Shown in pieces: positions 27,555 to 36,015 of a stretch of 64,000 bases of DNA (positions within the stretch are counted from its first letter, which is position 1; each line of letters opens with the position of its first letter). The DNA lies in IMG/VR virus record IMGVR_UViG_3300032215_000643, positions 1 through 64,000 of that record; one strand, 5' to 3'. The position numbers and the translations under genes are program-made. The notes under the pieces are model-generated. The model ran no database searches and had not been told where the DNA came from. It saw nothing but the letters and a program-made list of their open reading frames with translations. Origin of the DNA: a virus.

Positions 27555-28015
27555 ATGAAAAGTTACATAAAACTATCTCTGTAAACAGATCAGATAACTT
27601 GCTGGTTGCATGGGATTATAAAGAAGGTAAGCGCGTTGCCTATGTCTTGTCAGACGCATATAGACATAGGCAACGTGCTTATACCACTACACAGGTAGCC
27701 CATATGCTGGACCGCCATTATGACACAATAATTCGTCATATTGATGCCGGAAGCATTCCTTACCCTCAACATGCTTATTCTTTAAATGGTAAAAGAAGAA
27801 TCATTAGATATTTATTCAGTGAAAATGATATTAGACAAATTCATGATTTCTTAAAAACTGTACATATTGGTAGACCTAGATATGATGAAAAAATTACAAA
27901 TAGCAATATGATCAGTAATGCTGAACTAGAAGCCTTGCTAAGAAACTCTACTGTACTATACACTAAGACAGGTGACGGGGAATTCGTTCCTGTCTGGAAG
28001 CAACCGGAGTGGTGA
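27494..28015 (+). CDS. MerR/excisionase-like HTH DNA-binding protein
   Basis: 173 residues. A winged helix-turn-helix is visible around residues 65-95: 'AYTTTQVAHMLDRHYDTII' then 'RHIDAGSIPYPQ', as in MerR/Xis-type 'helix_turn_helix_17' proteins. No C-terminal sensor domain is recognisable. It could regulate the replication genes that follow or act in replication initiation. The first 20 codons overlap the zinc-ribbon gene. Confidence 0.65.
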   Translation: MVKNKRTKSGVGERWTYFYLNEKLHKTISVNRSDNLLVAWDYKEGKRVAYVLSDAYRHRQRAYTTTQVAHMLDRHYDTIIRHIDAGSIPYPQHAYSLNGKRRIIRYLFSENDIRQIHDFLKTVHIGRPRYDEKITNSNMISNAELEALLRNSTVLYTKTGDGEFVPVWKQPEW

Positions 28016-28227
28016 TGGAAGAATTAAAGAAGTCAACGTACGTTAATGTTGAATTGTCATACACACGAAATCTTGGAAACTATGAGAACATTAAAGTTAA
28101 TTTAGGTGTACAGGATTATGTGCGTGATGGTGAAAACGTCAACGCAGCAATGGATAGAGTCTACGCATTTGTAGAAGATAAACTTATAACCAAGATGGAA
28201 GAAATCGAAAAAGAACTTAAGGGGTAA
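28015..28227 (+). CDS. Conserved small phage protein upstream of helicase genes
   Basis: 70 residues from the ATG at 28015, which overlaps the previous TGA (TGATG) and has CCGGAG at the right spacing. Upstream GTG codons at 28009 and 28012 are less likely. The sequence (YVNVELSYTRNLGNYENIKV, then an acidic helix) looks like a small beta-strand domain plus helix. I do not recognise a named family. Position suggests a replication role. Confidence 0.55.
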   Translation: MEELKKSTYVNVELSYTRNLGNYENIKVNLGVQDYVRDGENVNAAMDRVYAFVEDKLITKMEEIEKELKG

Positions 28228-28229
28228 TT

Positions 28230-28553
28230 ATGACAAAGGACGATGCAAAGTTTGCACATTCCCTCCTAACCCTTTACTCTAATCTTTATTTAGATAAATA
28301 TTCAAAGGCAGTAACTGTTAATCGCCATAGAGAAAAGTGGGCGATGGTTGACGTTATTGATAGTATTGGTTACGAGCGTGCTAAAACTCTTCTGCTCTAT
28401 TATTTTCAATGTAACAAGCCCGGTCATCCTCTTCAATGGTTTTATTTTAATTTTGACAAGTTAGATGAAATGTTGAAAAAGATTGAAGAAGATAAAGATA
28501 AACGTGCTAGGATGAGAGCGGCAACAAAGATGATGATGGAGGGCAAAGCATGA
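28230..28553 (+). CDS. Hypothetical protein, candidate replication accessory
   Basis: 107 residues, largely helical and basic at the C-terminus (KRARMRAATKMMMEGKA). It ends 4 nt inside the helicase gene. Small helical proteins directly before a DnaB-like gene are sometimes helicase loaders; that is inference from position only. No motif (no Walker A) is visible. Confidence 0.5.
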   Translation: MTKDDAKFAHSLLTLYSNLYLDKYSKAVTVNRHREKWAMVDVIDSIGYERAKTLLLYYFQCNKPGHPLQWFYFNFDKLDEMLKKIEEDKDKRARMRAATKMMMEGKA

Positions 28554-29773
28554 GTACAGAATCAGCAGTCATTACGGCTGTTTGTAAAAATAAAGATATT
28601 TCAGTTCTTCTACAAGACAACGTAGATGATTTTTTTATTTCACACAGAGATGTGTGGGATGGACTAAAGTCTTATTACTATAAGTTTAAATCAGTTCCAG
28701 ATGTTGAAGTTCTAGTAGATCGGTTTAATAACTTTGATCCTGCTAACGTAACAGCAGAAACTGGCTACTACCTTGATCAACTTAAAGATGAGTATCTTAG
28801 TTCTAAGATTCGTAACATGCTTCTTAAGGCTGGTGGCGATTTAAAGGGTAATGCTGCTGCGCGTGTTCTTACAGATATGCAGTCTGAAATTGCCAGCCTT
28901 TCACGTCTTACCTCTACAGTACGAGATTTGGACGTTACAGATTATGAAAATGCTAGTAAGCACATCGAGAATCTACGCGCTCGCTCAGAAGCGATGGGTG
29001 GATCACCGGGAATTCCCACAGGGTTCAAGGCTATGGATCTTGCATATCCTACAGGAATGGCACCGGGACATTTGATTGTTGCAATTGGTTGGCCCGGTAA
29101 GGGTAAGACATGGTTCACTTCGTACCTTGCATGTAAGGCTTGGGAGCAAGGTTTTAAGCCAATGATTGTGTCTCTTGAAATGTCTCCTGAAAATATGCGT
29201 GACCGTATTTACACTATGCTTGGTAGCGGAATTTTCCGTGCCAGTGATTTCTCACGCGGTAATATTAATCTAGATGATTTTAATTCATGGGGCAAGAAGA
29301 ATTTTACAGACAAGCGCGGCTTCGTCCTTGTTTCTAATGAAGGCATGGCTGATGTTACTCCACAAACAGTTCAGGGTAAGATTGATCAGCATCGTCCAGA
29401 TCTAGTAATTTGTGACTATCATCAACTATTTAATGATTCAAAGAAGTCTAACAGTGAAGTAGAACGTAATCGTAATATTTCGCGGGAGTTCAAACTACTT
29501 GCTGTTAGGAATAACATTCCTGTAGTAGACATTACTGCTGCTACTGCTGACGACGTTTCTGATCATAACGATCCTCCCATGCTTAATCAGGTTGCATGGT
29601 CTAAGGCTATTGAGTATGATGCAGATCACGCCTTTGCGGTACATAGGACTCCTGATACTAATATTATTGAAATTGTTAATAGGAAGAATCGTCATGGCAC
29701 AGAATATGATTTCTACCTTGATTGGGATATTGATCGTGGTGTCGTTAAAGAAATATATGGTGACCTGCAGTAA
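28550..29773 (+). CDS. dnaB: DnaB-type replicative helicase
   Basis: 407 residues. An N-terminal helical domain (about 1-125) precedes a RecA-fold motor. Walker A is GWPGKGKT (about residue 180) and Walker B is LVICDYHQLF (about 285). MIVSLEMSPENM matches DnaB motif 1a, and an arginine-rich end (VNRKNRHGTEYDF) matches the C-terminal DnaB motif. It unwinds the replication fork together with the primase gene 0.3 kb downstream. Start ATGA overlap with the gene before. Confidence 0.9.
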   Translation: MSTESAVITAVCKNKDISVLLQDNVDDFFISHRDVWDGLKSYYYKFKSVPDVEVLVDRFNNFDPANVTAETGYYLDQLKDEYLSSKIRNMLLKAGGDLKGNAAARVLTDMQSEIASLSRLTSTVRDLDVTDYENASKHIENLRARSEAMGGSPGIPTGFKAMDLAYPTGMAPGHLIVAIGWPGKGKTWFTSYLACKAWEQGFKPMIVSLEMSPENMRDRIYTMLGSGIFRASDFSRGNINLDDFNSWGKKNFTDKRGFVLVSNEGMADVTPQTVQGKIDQHRPDLVICDYHQLFNDSKKSNSEVERNRNISREFKLLAVRNNIPVVDITAATADDVSDHNDPPMLNQVAWSKAIEYDADHAFAVHRTPDTNIIEIVNRKNRHGTEYDFYLDWDIDRGVVKEIYGDLQ

Positions 29774-29775
29774 TA

Positions 29776-29797
29776 TCCTGATATAATTTAATCAGGA
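29776..29797. promoter_or_regulatory. Palindrome over promoter and ribosome-binding site
   Basis: Perfect 7-bp arms TCCTGAT and ATCAGGA are separated by 8 nt. The -10 box (29782-29787) starts at the end of the left arm and continues into the spacer. The AGGAG ribosome-binding site (29794-29798) overlaps the right arm. It could be an operator or an RNA hairpin hiding the start of the next gene. Confidence 0.5.
29779..29787 (+). promoter_or_regulatory. Extended -10 promoter (TGATATAAT)
   Basis: TGATATAAT in the gap after the helicase gene, 17 nt before the ATG at 29805. No -35 box is evident. Confidence 0.55.
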
Positions 29798-29804
29798 GAA
29801 ATAT

Positions 29805-30080
29805 ATGCCAAAACAAATACATAACTTTACTATTAGTGGAGTTATTGGAGATGATTCACATATCGTCAAGGCAAGAGAGAATTACGAGAAAATTCTTATT
29901 CAGCAGATGAGAGACAAAGGATATGTCCCTGTCTTAGACATGCTACCTCAATTTAAAATTTCGTACATCGAAGCAAAAAATCAGTATGGATTTATTCTGA
30001 CCTTGTATGGTATATTTATAGGCAAGTCAAAAGTAGATAATTTTATCGGTTTCTCCGGTCAAGACTTCATTCCTAGATAG
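29805..30080 (+). CDS. Hypothetical protein between helicase and primase
   Basis: 91 residues: MPKQIHNFTISGVIGDDSH, a helix with EKILIQQMRDKGYVPVLDM, then beta strands (YGFILTLYGIFIG). No recognised family. It is the first gene of a likely transcript that continues into the primase, behind a promoter whose -10 box and ribosome-binding site share a palindrome. It may itself be regulated or autoregulatory; no DNA-binding motif is obvious. Confidence 0.55.
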   Translation: MPKQIHNFTISGVIGDDSHIVKARENYEKILIQQMRDKGYVPVLDMLPQFKISYIEAKNQYGFILTLYGIFIGKSKVDNFIGFSGQDFIPR

Positions 30081-30087
30081 GAAAAAA

Positions 30088-31128
30088 ATGTTGACAGACA
30101 CATACAGTCAGGCCCACGTTAGAGCAATCATTAACGGTTTGGGTCTAAAAATCTTTTCTGAAACGTATAATGATTTCTTATGTCTATGTCCTTTTCATGG
30201 GAATAGGCATACGCCTTCTTTTTCAATAAGTCATACAAAGGGTTTGTATCTATGCTTTAATCCTTCATGTGATGCATCGGGAACTATTTTAGATTTAGTT
30301 AAGCAGGTTTCTCACAGAAATGATTACGAGTCTTTAAGGTTTATTCAGTCTGTAAAAGAAGATTCAGATATTAACTTTGAAGATGAGTTGGCTTCGTTGT
30401 TAGAAGACAAGCCAGAGTTTATCCCATTTCCGTTGGAGAAGTTAAAAGAAATGCATCAGGATCTATTAAAAGAAAATAACTATGCTGCATATGATTATTT
30501 GCTGAAACGCGGAATCAGTGGCAACTCAATTGATTATTTTGGATTGGGATATTCGTCTAAGCAAGACATGATTATTGTTCCAGTGCATAGCCCAGATGGG
30601 ATTCCCGTTGGTTTGGTTGGAAGAGGTATTAGTGAAAAGAAGTTCAAGAACTCAAACAATTTGCCAAGGTCGAAGACGATGTTCAACCTGCATCGCGCTA
30701 AAAAATTTGGCGGGACAGTCGTCGTTTGCGAGTCAAGTTTCGATGCTATTAGAATTCATGGCGCTGGATTCCCAAACGTCATAGCCACTCTTGGTGGATA
30801 TATATCAAAAGACAACCTATCCAATTTGAATCGATACTTCTCAAAAATAATTATCATGACAGATTTTGATAATAAGGAAGAATACATTGTAAGTAATTGT
30901 AGGAAGTGCTATCCTCAAGAATGTAAGGGTCACAATCCCGGCAGGGATCTTGGTGTGACGATTGCTAGGTCTTTGTTGAATAAAGATGTTCAATGGGCTT
31001 TGCATGATAGTAAGAATGTTTACCCAGAGGGATGTAAAGATGCTGGGGACATGACAGATGATCAGATCAAGCATTGTATAAAAAACGCTATAACAAACGT
31101 AGAATACTCTTCCCTAGATCTGTACTAA
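30088..31128 (+). CDS. dnaG: DnaG-type primase
   Basis: 346 residues. An N-terminal CHC2-like zinc finger has CPFHG (about residue 34) and LCFNPSC (about 55-61). The TOPRIM domain has VVVCESSFDA (about 213) with the catalytic Glu, and IIMTDFDNKE (about 254-263) with the acidic Asp-x-Asp. It makes RNA primers at the fork. At 346 residues it is shorter than cellular DnaG (about 600) and lacks the C-terminal helicase-binding domain, as is usual for phage primases. Confidence 0.9.
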   Translation: MLTDTYSQAHVRAIINGLGLKIFSETYNDFLCLCPFHGNRHTPSFSISHTKGLYLCFNPSCDASGTILDLVKQVSHRNDYESLRFIQSVKEDSDINFEDELASLLEDKPEFIPFPLEKLKEMHQDLLKENNYAAYDYLLKRGISGNSIDYFGLGYSSKQDMIIVPVHSPDGIPVGLVGRGISEKKFKNSNNLPRSKTMFNLHRAKKFGGTVVVCESSFDAIRIHGAGFPNVIATLGGYISKDNLSNLNRYFSKIIIMTDFDNKEEYIVSNCRKCYPQECKGHNPGRDLGVTIARSLLNKDVQWALHDSKNVYPEGCKDAGDMTDDQIKHCIKNAITNVEYSSLDLY

Positions 31129-31129
31129 C

Positions 31130-31138
31130 TGATATAAT
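31130..31138 (+). promoter_or_regulatory. Extended -10 promoter (TGATATAAT)
   Basis: TGATATAAT directly after the primase stop codon, 50 nt before the ATG at 31188. The leader ends in TTAGGAG. Confidence 0.55.
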
Positions 31139-31187
31139 ATTAATAAGGACAAACTACAAAGTCCATTACACATTAGGAGAATACATT

Positions 31188-31841
31188 ATGGGTTTAGTTA
31201 AAGGCTTAAAGGCCATGAACAGTACACTAGATAGGCCGTCAGGCGGCGACGGACAGAAGGGCCGCTGGCTAAAGTTAGCCGACAATCAGAGCGTAAAAAT
31301 CACATTTCTTCAGGAACTAGATCCTGATTCACCAACATACGATGAAAGCCGTGGGGCTGGGTTCATTGCTATGGAACATACTAATCCAAAGGATTACCGT
31401 CGCAAGGCGCTATGTAGCATTGACGATCAGGGTCGTTGTTATGGTTGCGAGCAGCATCGTAAAGATCCAAAGGCTGGCTGGAAGAGCCGTAGCCGACTTT
31501 ACATTAATGTTCTAGTTGCAGATGGAACAGAAGATCCATATGTCGCTATCATGTCTCAGGGTTCTGGCCCTAAGTCAGCGACACCAGAAATTATTCAGTA
31601 TGCTGGTGAAACAGGTAGTATCACAAATGTTACTTGGCGTTTGAAGCGTGTTGGTCAGGGAACAGAAACAAGTTACAGCATTATCCCTCTACCAACCACA
31701 GATCAGCCAAAGGGCGATTTTGAACTGTTCGATCTTGAGAAGATTGCTGTTCGTGATGTTCCTTATTCAGATCAGGCATCCTTCTACGATGGTCCAGATG
31801 CACCTTCGTCAGAATCATCATCCACTTCGGATATTTGGTAA
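31188..31841 (+). CDS. Single-stranded DNA-binding protein (gp32-like, inferred)
   Basis: 217 residues. I chose the ATG at 31188 because TTAGGAG precedes it and the open frame upstream (to 31074) overlaps the primase and promoter. The centre holds a Cys cluster (ALCSIDDQGRCYGCEQHRKD) that may bind zinc inside an OB fold. The C-terminal 20 residues are Asp/Ser-rich (DGPDAPSSESSSTSDIW), an acidic tail typical of SSBs. It is likely the SSB of the replication module: its own promoter plus a strong terminator downstream suggest high expression. Family assignment is inference. Confidence 0.65.
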   Translation: MGLVKGLKAMNSTLDRPSGGDGQKGRWLKLADNQSVKITFLQELDPDSPTYDESRGAGFIAMEHTNPKDYRRKALCSIDDQGRCYGCEQHRKDPKAGWKSRSRLYINVLVADGTEDPYVAIMSQGSGPKSATPEIIQYAGETGSITNVTWRLKRVGQGTETSYSIIPLPTTDQPKGDFELFDLEKIAVRDVPYSDQASFYDGPDAPSSESSSTSDIW

Positions 31842-31859
31842 ATATAACTATGTGCTAGA

Positions 31860-31887
31860 GTGGGGTGGGTCAATAGATCCACCCCAC
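31860..31887 (+). terminator. Hairpin terminator after the SSB gene
   Basis: A 12-bp stem (GTGGGGTGGGTC with GATCCACCCCAC, one G-U pair) has an AATA loop and is followed by a short T-rich stretch (TATTTTA). Strong stem, weak U-tract. Confidence 0.75.
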
Positions 31888-31906
31888 ACATATTTTAGGA
31901 GAAACC

Positions 31907-34900
31907 TTGTCAGATTTTGTACACTTGCACGTCCATTCACATTATTCTTTGATGGATGGGCTTTGCTCTGCTGAAGAATTGCTTGGTGCTGCAAAGGATC
32001 TTGGTCAAAATTCGATTGCTATTACAGATCATGGAACTCTTTCTGGGCATCGTGAAATGCAGGCAGCAGCAAAGACTGCTGGGATGAAGCCTATTCTTGG
32101 AGTAGAAGCGTACATTTCTGAGACAGACAGATTTGATAAGCGTGACATTAAGAATCGTGATGATAATACTCAAGTGTTTAATCATATTATCTTATTGGCG
32201 CGTGATCAGGAGGGGCTTAAGAATCTCCAGCATTTGTCAGAGTTGGCTTGGACAGAAGGTTTTTACAGGAAGCCTCGCATTGATTTAGAGATCTTGGGTG
32301 ATTATGGTAATGGTATTACTGTTCTTTCTGGATGTATGAATGGTCTTATATCTAAGGCTATTTCAAAAGATAATCTTGATCGTGCAGAACAATTAACTCG
32401 CTGGTTTCGGGATCGTTTTGAGAATAATTTTTACATGGAGATTCAGCCGCACAATCCTGCGTCGTTGAATCATGAATTACTTAGGCTTGCAGATAAGTAT
32501 GGTGTTGCCCCGATTGTTACATCGGATTGTCATTTTGCTACTCCAGATCAAAGGGGCACAGAAGAGGCTTTGCTTATTCTGTCAACTAAGCCTTCTTATA
32601 ATAAAGAAGCAGATTTTAGTCAGTCTCGTAAGATGGATTTGTTTGAGAGGTTTAATTATCTTTATCCAGATCGTCCGATTAGTTTTCAAGACATTGATGT
32701 TTATGTTCAAGACAAGATGGGTATTTCAGATACGTTAAAGGCTCAGGGTATTGATCGTAATGATATTTATGAGAACACTCTTGCAGTAGCGGATTCTGTT
32801 GGAGATTATGATTATATTGTTGGGAAGAATCTTCTTCCTGTTCCTAAGCGTAATGCTCACGACAAGTTGCGTGAAAAATGTCTTGAGGGTTTGATTAATC
32901 GAGGCATCATTGATGATAGTGTTTACAATGATAGGCTTGACATGGAACTATCAGTAATTAAGAAAAAGGATTTTTCTGCTTATTTCTTAGTTGTTGAAGA
33001 TATGATTACATGGTCAAAGTCTCAGGGAATTCTTGTGGGGCCGGGACGTGGCTCAGCAGCGGGTTCCTTAGTTTGTTACCTTCTTGGTATTACAGAAGTA
33101 GATCCAATTAAATATGGATTGTTGTTTGGTCGATTTATTAATGAAGAGCGAAACGATTTTCCTGATATTGATACAGACTTTGAAGATGTTAAGCGTAGTG
33201 ATATTAAAGAGTATCTTCGTAAGAAGTTTAAGCATGTGGCGTCTATTTCAACTTATCAGTATTTTAAGGATAAGGGTGTCATTCGTGATGCTTCCCGCGT
33301 TTTTATGACTCCATTGATTGAAGTTGATCGCGCTATGAAGACCGTAGATACCTTTGAGGATTTTGAAAAATCTCCAAACACACAAGAGTTCAGGCAGAAA
33401 TATCCAGAGGTTCTGGACCTTGCTAGGAAACTTCGTGGACGCATTCGTGGTACAGGTGTTCACGCATCAGGCGTCATTGTTTCTAATGTTCCTATTGATA
33501 GGTATGCTCCTGTAGAGACTCGTAAAGATCCCGGCGATTCTGTTTCTGGTAGGATTCCAGTTATTGCATATGACATGGACCAAGCAGCGGATATTGGATT
33601 TATTAAACTAGATGTTTTGGGTCTTAAAACCCTATCAGTCATTTCTGATACAGTTAAGATGATTGAACAAAGGTACGGAAAAGTAATTGATCCAGTTAAC
33701 ATTCCGTTAGATGATAACAATGTTTATCACATGCTGTCTATTGGTTTTACCAAAGGTGTTTTTCAGGCAGAGGCAACTCCTTACACTAATCTTCTTATGA
33801 AGATGGGTGTAGATAATTTTGAAGATCTAGTTGCTTCTAATGCTCTTGTAAGGCCCGGTGCTATGAATACTGTTGGTGCAACTTATGTTGCTCGTAAGCA
33901 GGGCAGGGAGCAAGTCAAGTATGTTCATGAAATCATGGAACCATTTCTTAAACAAACTTATGGTGTTGTAATTTATCAGGAACAGGTTATGCAAGCATGT
34001 GTGCATCTTGCTGGCATGTCTTGGGCAGATGCAGATAAGATTCGTAAGATTATTGGAAAGAAGAAGGATGTACATGAGTTTGATATATTCAAGGAACAGT
34101 TCGTTATGGGGTCAGCGGAACACATTGATAAGGAAGCCGCTGAGCAACTATGGCACGACTTTGAGGCGCACGCCGGATATTCGTTTAATCGTTCTCATGC
34201 CGTGGCATATTCCATGCTCTCATATAGAACCGCATGGCTTAAATACCACTACCCACTTGAATTCATGTTCGCTCTGTTAAAGAATGAAAAAGACAATGAT
34301 GCTAGAACGGATTACTTGCTTGAGGCTAAGCGTCTGGGTTTGAAGATTATGCTTCCGCATGTAAACAAGTCTGAGATTGACTTTTCTATTCAAGAGGATG
34401 GAATCAGGTTTGGACTAGCCAATATTAAGTTTATTTCAGATAATATTGGTAATAAGATTATTGATGCTAGGCCGTTTAAAACGTATAGCGAGTTGCTTGA
34501 GTTTGCTCAGAAGCGTGGCAGTGGAATTAATTCTCGCGCTATTGGGGCGCTGAATGCTATCGGTGGAGCGCATTTTGATGATAACCCTAAGACTGGTAAT
34601 GAGTCAGATAATCTTTACGAGTATCTTAATATCCCAAAGTTTGATCTTAGTAAAATTACTCCAGAGATAAAGACTCAGATAACTCCGTTGGATGATTTTG
34701 AGGAACAGGGATGTTTCATTGTTATGGGTATGGTCAAATCAATTAAGCGTGGGACAGGTTGGTCGCGTGTAGAGTTGGTGGATGATACTGGTTCTATTGG
34801 TATTTTCCATAATGAGAATACTCAGATAGAAACTAATACTATGTATATGTTCCTTGTGGGCGACAATAGAATTCATCGATATGTTACTATTGATGATGTT

Positions 34901-35182
34901 GTAGAGAAAACGGACGATGTGTTTGTTCGTTATCTTAAAGCAGAAAAGATTCCTGCAAAGGATGGGGAGTATGCGGTAATTGATTTTACTCCTTATAGAA
35001 CAAAAGCAAACAAGATGATGGGTCACGTTATTCTTTCTAGCGGAGATAAGCAGTTACGCAGAGTAATCGTGTTCCCTAAAAACTATTCGTTAGCCCTTGG
35101 TAAGATGAAGCCGGGGGTAATCTGTGATCCAATTATTAATCGTATGGATGACGGAACCGTATTTGTAAAGGATATTAAATAA
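31907..35182 (+). CDS. dnaE: DNA polymerase III alpha subunit (C-family replicative polymerase)
   Basis: 1,091 residues with a TTG start, 5 nt after AGGAG. An N-terminal PHP domain begins HLHVHSHYSLMDGL, with ITDHGTLSGH. The palm has GPGRGSAAGSLV (about residue 380), the catalytic PDIDTDFED (about 420) and IGFIKLDVLGLK (about 565). HASGVIVS lies between. Helix-hairpin-helix and OB-like regions follow (ENTQIETNTMYMFLVGD). It is a complete polymerase, slightly shorter than cellular DnaE (about 1,160). A phage carrying its own C-family polymerase should be largely independent of the host polymerase, but I see no clamp gene here. Confidence 0.95.
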   Translation: MSDFVHLHVHSHYSLMDGLCSAEELLGAAKDLGQNSIAITDHGTLSGHREMQAAAKTAGMKPILGVEAYISETDRFDKRDIKNRDDNTQVFNHIILLARDQEGLKNLQHLSELAWTEGFYRKPRIDLEILGDYGNGITVLSGCMNGLISKAISKDNLDRAEQLTRWFRDRFENNFYMEIQPHNPASLNHELLRLADKYGVAPIVTSDCHFATPDQRGTEEALLILSTKPSYNKEADFSQSRKMDLFERFNYLYPDRPISFQDIDVYVQDKMGISDTLKAQGIDRNDIYENTLAVADSVGDYDYIVGKNLLPVPKRNAHDKLREKCLEGLINRGIIDDSVYNDRLDMELSVIKKKDFSAYFLVVEDMITWSKSQGILVGPGRGSAAGSLVCYLLGITEVDPIKYGLLFGRFINEERNDFPDIDTDFEDVKRSDIKEYLRKKFKHVASISTYQYFKDKGVIRDASRVFMTPLIEVDRAMKTVDTFEDFEKSPNTQEFRQKYPEVLDLARKLRGRIRGTGVHASGVIVSNVPIDRYAPVETRKDPGDSVSGRIPVIAYDMDQAADIGFIKLDVLGLKTLSVISDTVKMIEQRYGKVIDPVNIPLDDNNVYHMLSIGFTKGVFQAEATPYTNLLMKMGVDNFEDLVASNALVRPGAMNTVGATYVARKQGREQVKYVHEIMEPFLKQTYGVVIYQEQVMQACVHLAGMSWADADKIRKIIGKKKDVHEFDIFKEQFVMGSAEHIDKEAAEQLWHDFEAHAGYSFNRSHAVAYSMLSYRTAWLKYHYPLEFMFALLKNEKDNDARTDYLLEAKRLGLKIMLPHVNKSEIDFSIQEDGIRFGLANIKFISDNIGNKIIDARPFKTYSELLEFAQKRGSGINSRAIGALNAIGGAHFDDNPKTGNESDNLYEYLNIPKFDLSKITPEIKTQITPLDDFEEQGCFIVMGMVKSIKRGTGWSRVELVDDTGSIGIFHNENTQIETNTMYMFLVGDNRIHRYVTIDDVVEKTDDVFVRYLKAEKIPAKDGEYAVIDFTPYRTKANKMMGHVILSSGDKQLRRVIVFPKNYSLALGKMKPGVICDPIINRMDDGTVFVKDIK

Positions 35183-35385
35183 TGACTGAAACAGTAAGTG
35201 AAGAAGATTATGTACCTGTATCTGCTGAATTAATCCTAGCAGCAGTTCTTAAAACATTGGGTCTAGTTTCTATTCCCACCGAAGCGTTGATGCAAAGTTA
35301 CGATCAATATCAGATTAAGATAGATCAAGAAGTTGAAGATTTTATTACTCTACAGTTGGTTGAGGTTTCAAATGATGAATCTTGA
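35182..35385 (+). CDS. Small hypothetical protein downstream of the polymerase
   Basis: 67 residues, acidic (MTETVSEEDYVPV), with two predicted amphipathic helices (LILAAVLKTLGL, then EALMQSYDQYQIKIDQEVEDF). The TAATG junction with the polymerase gene and a 14-nt overlap with the MazG gene suggest coupled translation. No family recognised; it may be a small partner of the polymerase. Confidence 0.55.
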   Translation: MTETVSEEDYVPVSAELILAAVLKTLGLVSIPTEALMQSYDQYQIKIDQEVEDFITLQLVEVSNDES

Positions 35386-35701
35386 TGATTTTTCCCTAGA
35401 ACTTAATGACCTTGCTACACAAAAAGGTTTCTGGACACATGAGCCTGATATTAATTTTATGCTTGCTAAGTTAGCACTTGTTCATTCAGAGGTAAGTGAA
35501 ACTCTTGAGGCTCTAAGAAAGCAGAAGGGGCAAGATTCGGTAGAAGAAGAGTTAGCCGACATTCTAATTAGGTTGCTTGATTTTGTGGGTGGCGCTAAAA
35601 AGTCTGGATGGATTAGCCCTACGACCTCCTTTGAGCAAGTTGTTCTTGATAAAATTGAGATTAATAGAAGTCGTCCTAAAAAGCATGGGAATCTAATCTA
35701 G
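35372..35701 (+). CDS. MazG-like nucleotide pyrophosphohydrolase
   Basis: 109 residues from the ATG at 35372; GAGG precedes it by 6 nt, and upstream codons overlap the previous gene. The all-alpha NTP pyrophosphatase motif is clear: HSEVSETLEAL then EEELADILIRLLDFVG, giving the ExxE and ExxD metal ligands. Such enzymes clean unusual NTPs or tune (p)ppGpp-like signals in phage-infected cells. It sits with the replication genes. Confidence 0.8.
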   Translation: MMNLDDFSLELNDLATQKGFWTHEPDINFMLAKLALVHSEVSETLEALRKQKGQDSVEEELADILIRLLDFVGGAKKSGWISPTTSFEQVVLDKIEINRSRPKKHGNLI

Positions 35702-35715
35702 TAATACGCATTACT
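35700..35715. promoter_or_regulatory. Candidate operator palindrome
   Basis: AGTAAT and ATTACT (exact reverse complements) are separated by ACGC. The last T lies 1 nt before the -10 region at 35717-35722. It is placed to block the promoter of the RecA operon. Confidence 0.4.
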
Positions 35716-35716
35716 G

Positions 35717-35722
35717 TATAAT
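35717..35722 (+). promoter_or_regulatory. -10 box (TATAAT) for a nearly leaderless transcript
   Basis: TATAAT ends 9 nt before the A of ATG 35731. A start at the usual distance would leave a leader of 0-2 nt. No ribosome-binding site precedes that ATG. Confidence 0.45.
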
Positions 35723-35730
35723 AGAATCAA

Positions 35731-36015
35731 ATGACAGATTCCTACATTCTAGAAGGAACTGAAAGTGAATACCTTCTTGTTGTTAAAACTGAAGATGTAA
35801 ATACCATATTATCGATTATAGATCGCTTAAATACAAGTCGCCTTAAATGGATGAAAGACTTAGCCGCAGAATTAGAGAAGAGTTTACATGACGATGGTTG
35901 CAGAAGAAATTCTAGCAAGACTGGACCCAAAGACAAGACAAAGAGTACAACTAGCAACAAAGGTAGACGCACAAAAACAGCAAACCCCAAGTATCGGTCT
36001 AAACCTCGCACTTAA
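35731..36015 (+). CDS. Hypothetical protein overlapping the 5' end of recA
   Basis: 94 residues. The first about 50 look like a normal folded protein (MTDSYILEGTESEYLLVVKT, then helices SIIDRLN and DLAAELEKS). The last 43 lie in the +1-shifted frame inside the recA gene and are Lys/Arg/Ser/Thr-rich (RRNSSKTGPKDKTKSTTSN). The gene directly follows a -10 box with almost no leader. Either this is a true 128-nt gene overlap or the real product is shorter; a sequencing frameshift is less likely because recA itself is complete from its ATG. Confidence 0.5.
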   Translation: MTDSYILEGTESEYLLVVKTEDVNTILSIIDRLNTSRLKWMKDLAAELEKSLHDDGCRRNSSKTGPKDKTKSTTSNKGRRTKTANPKYRSKPRT

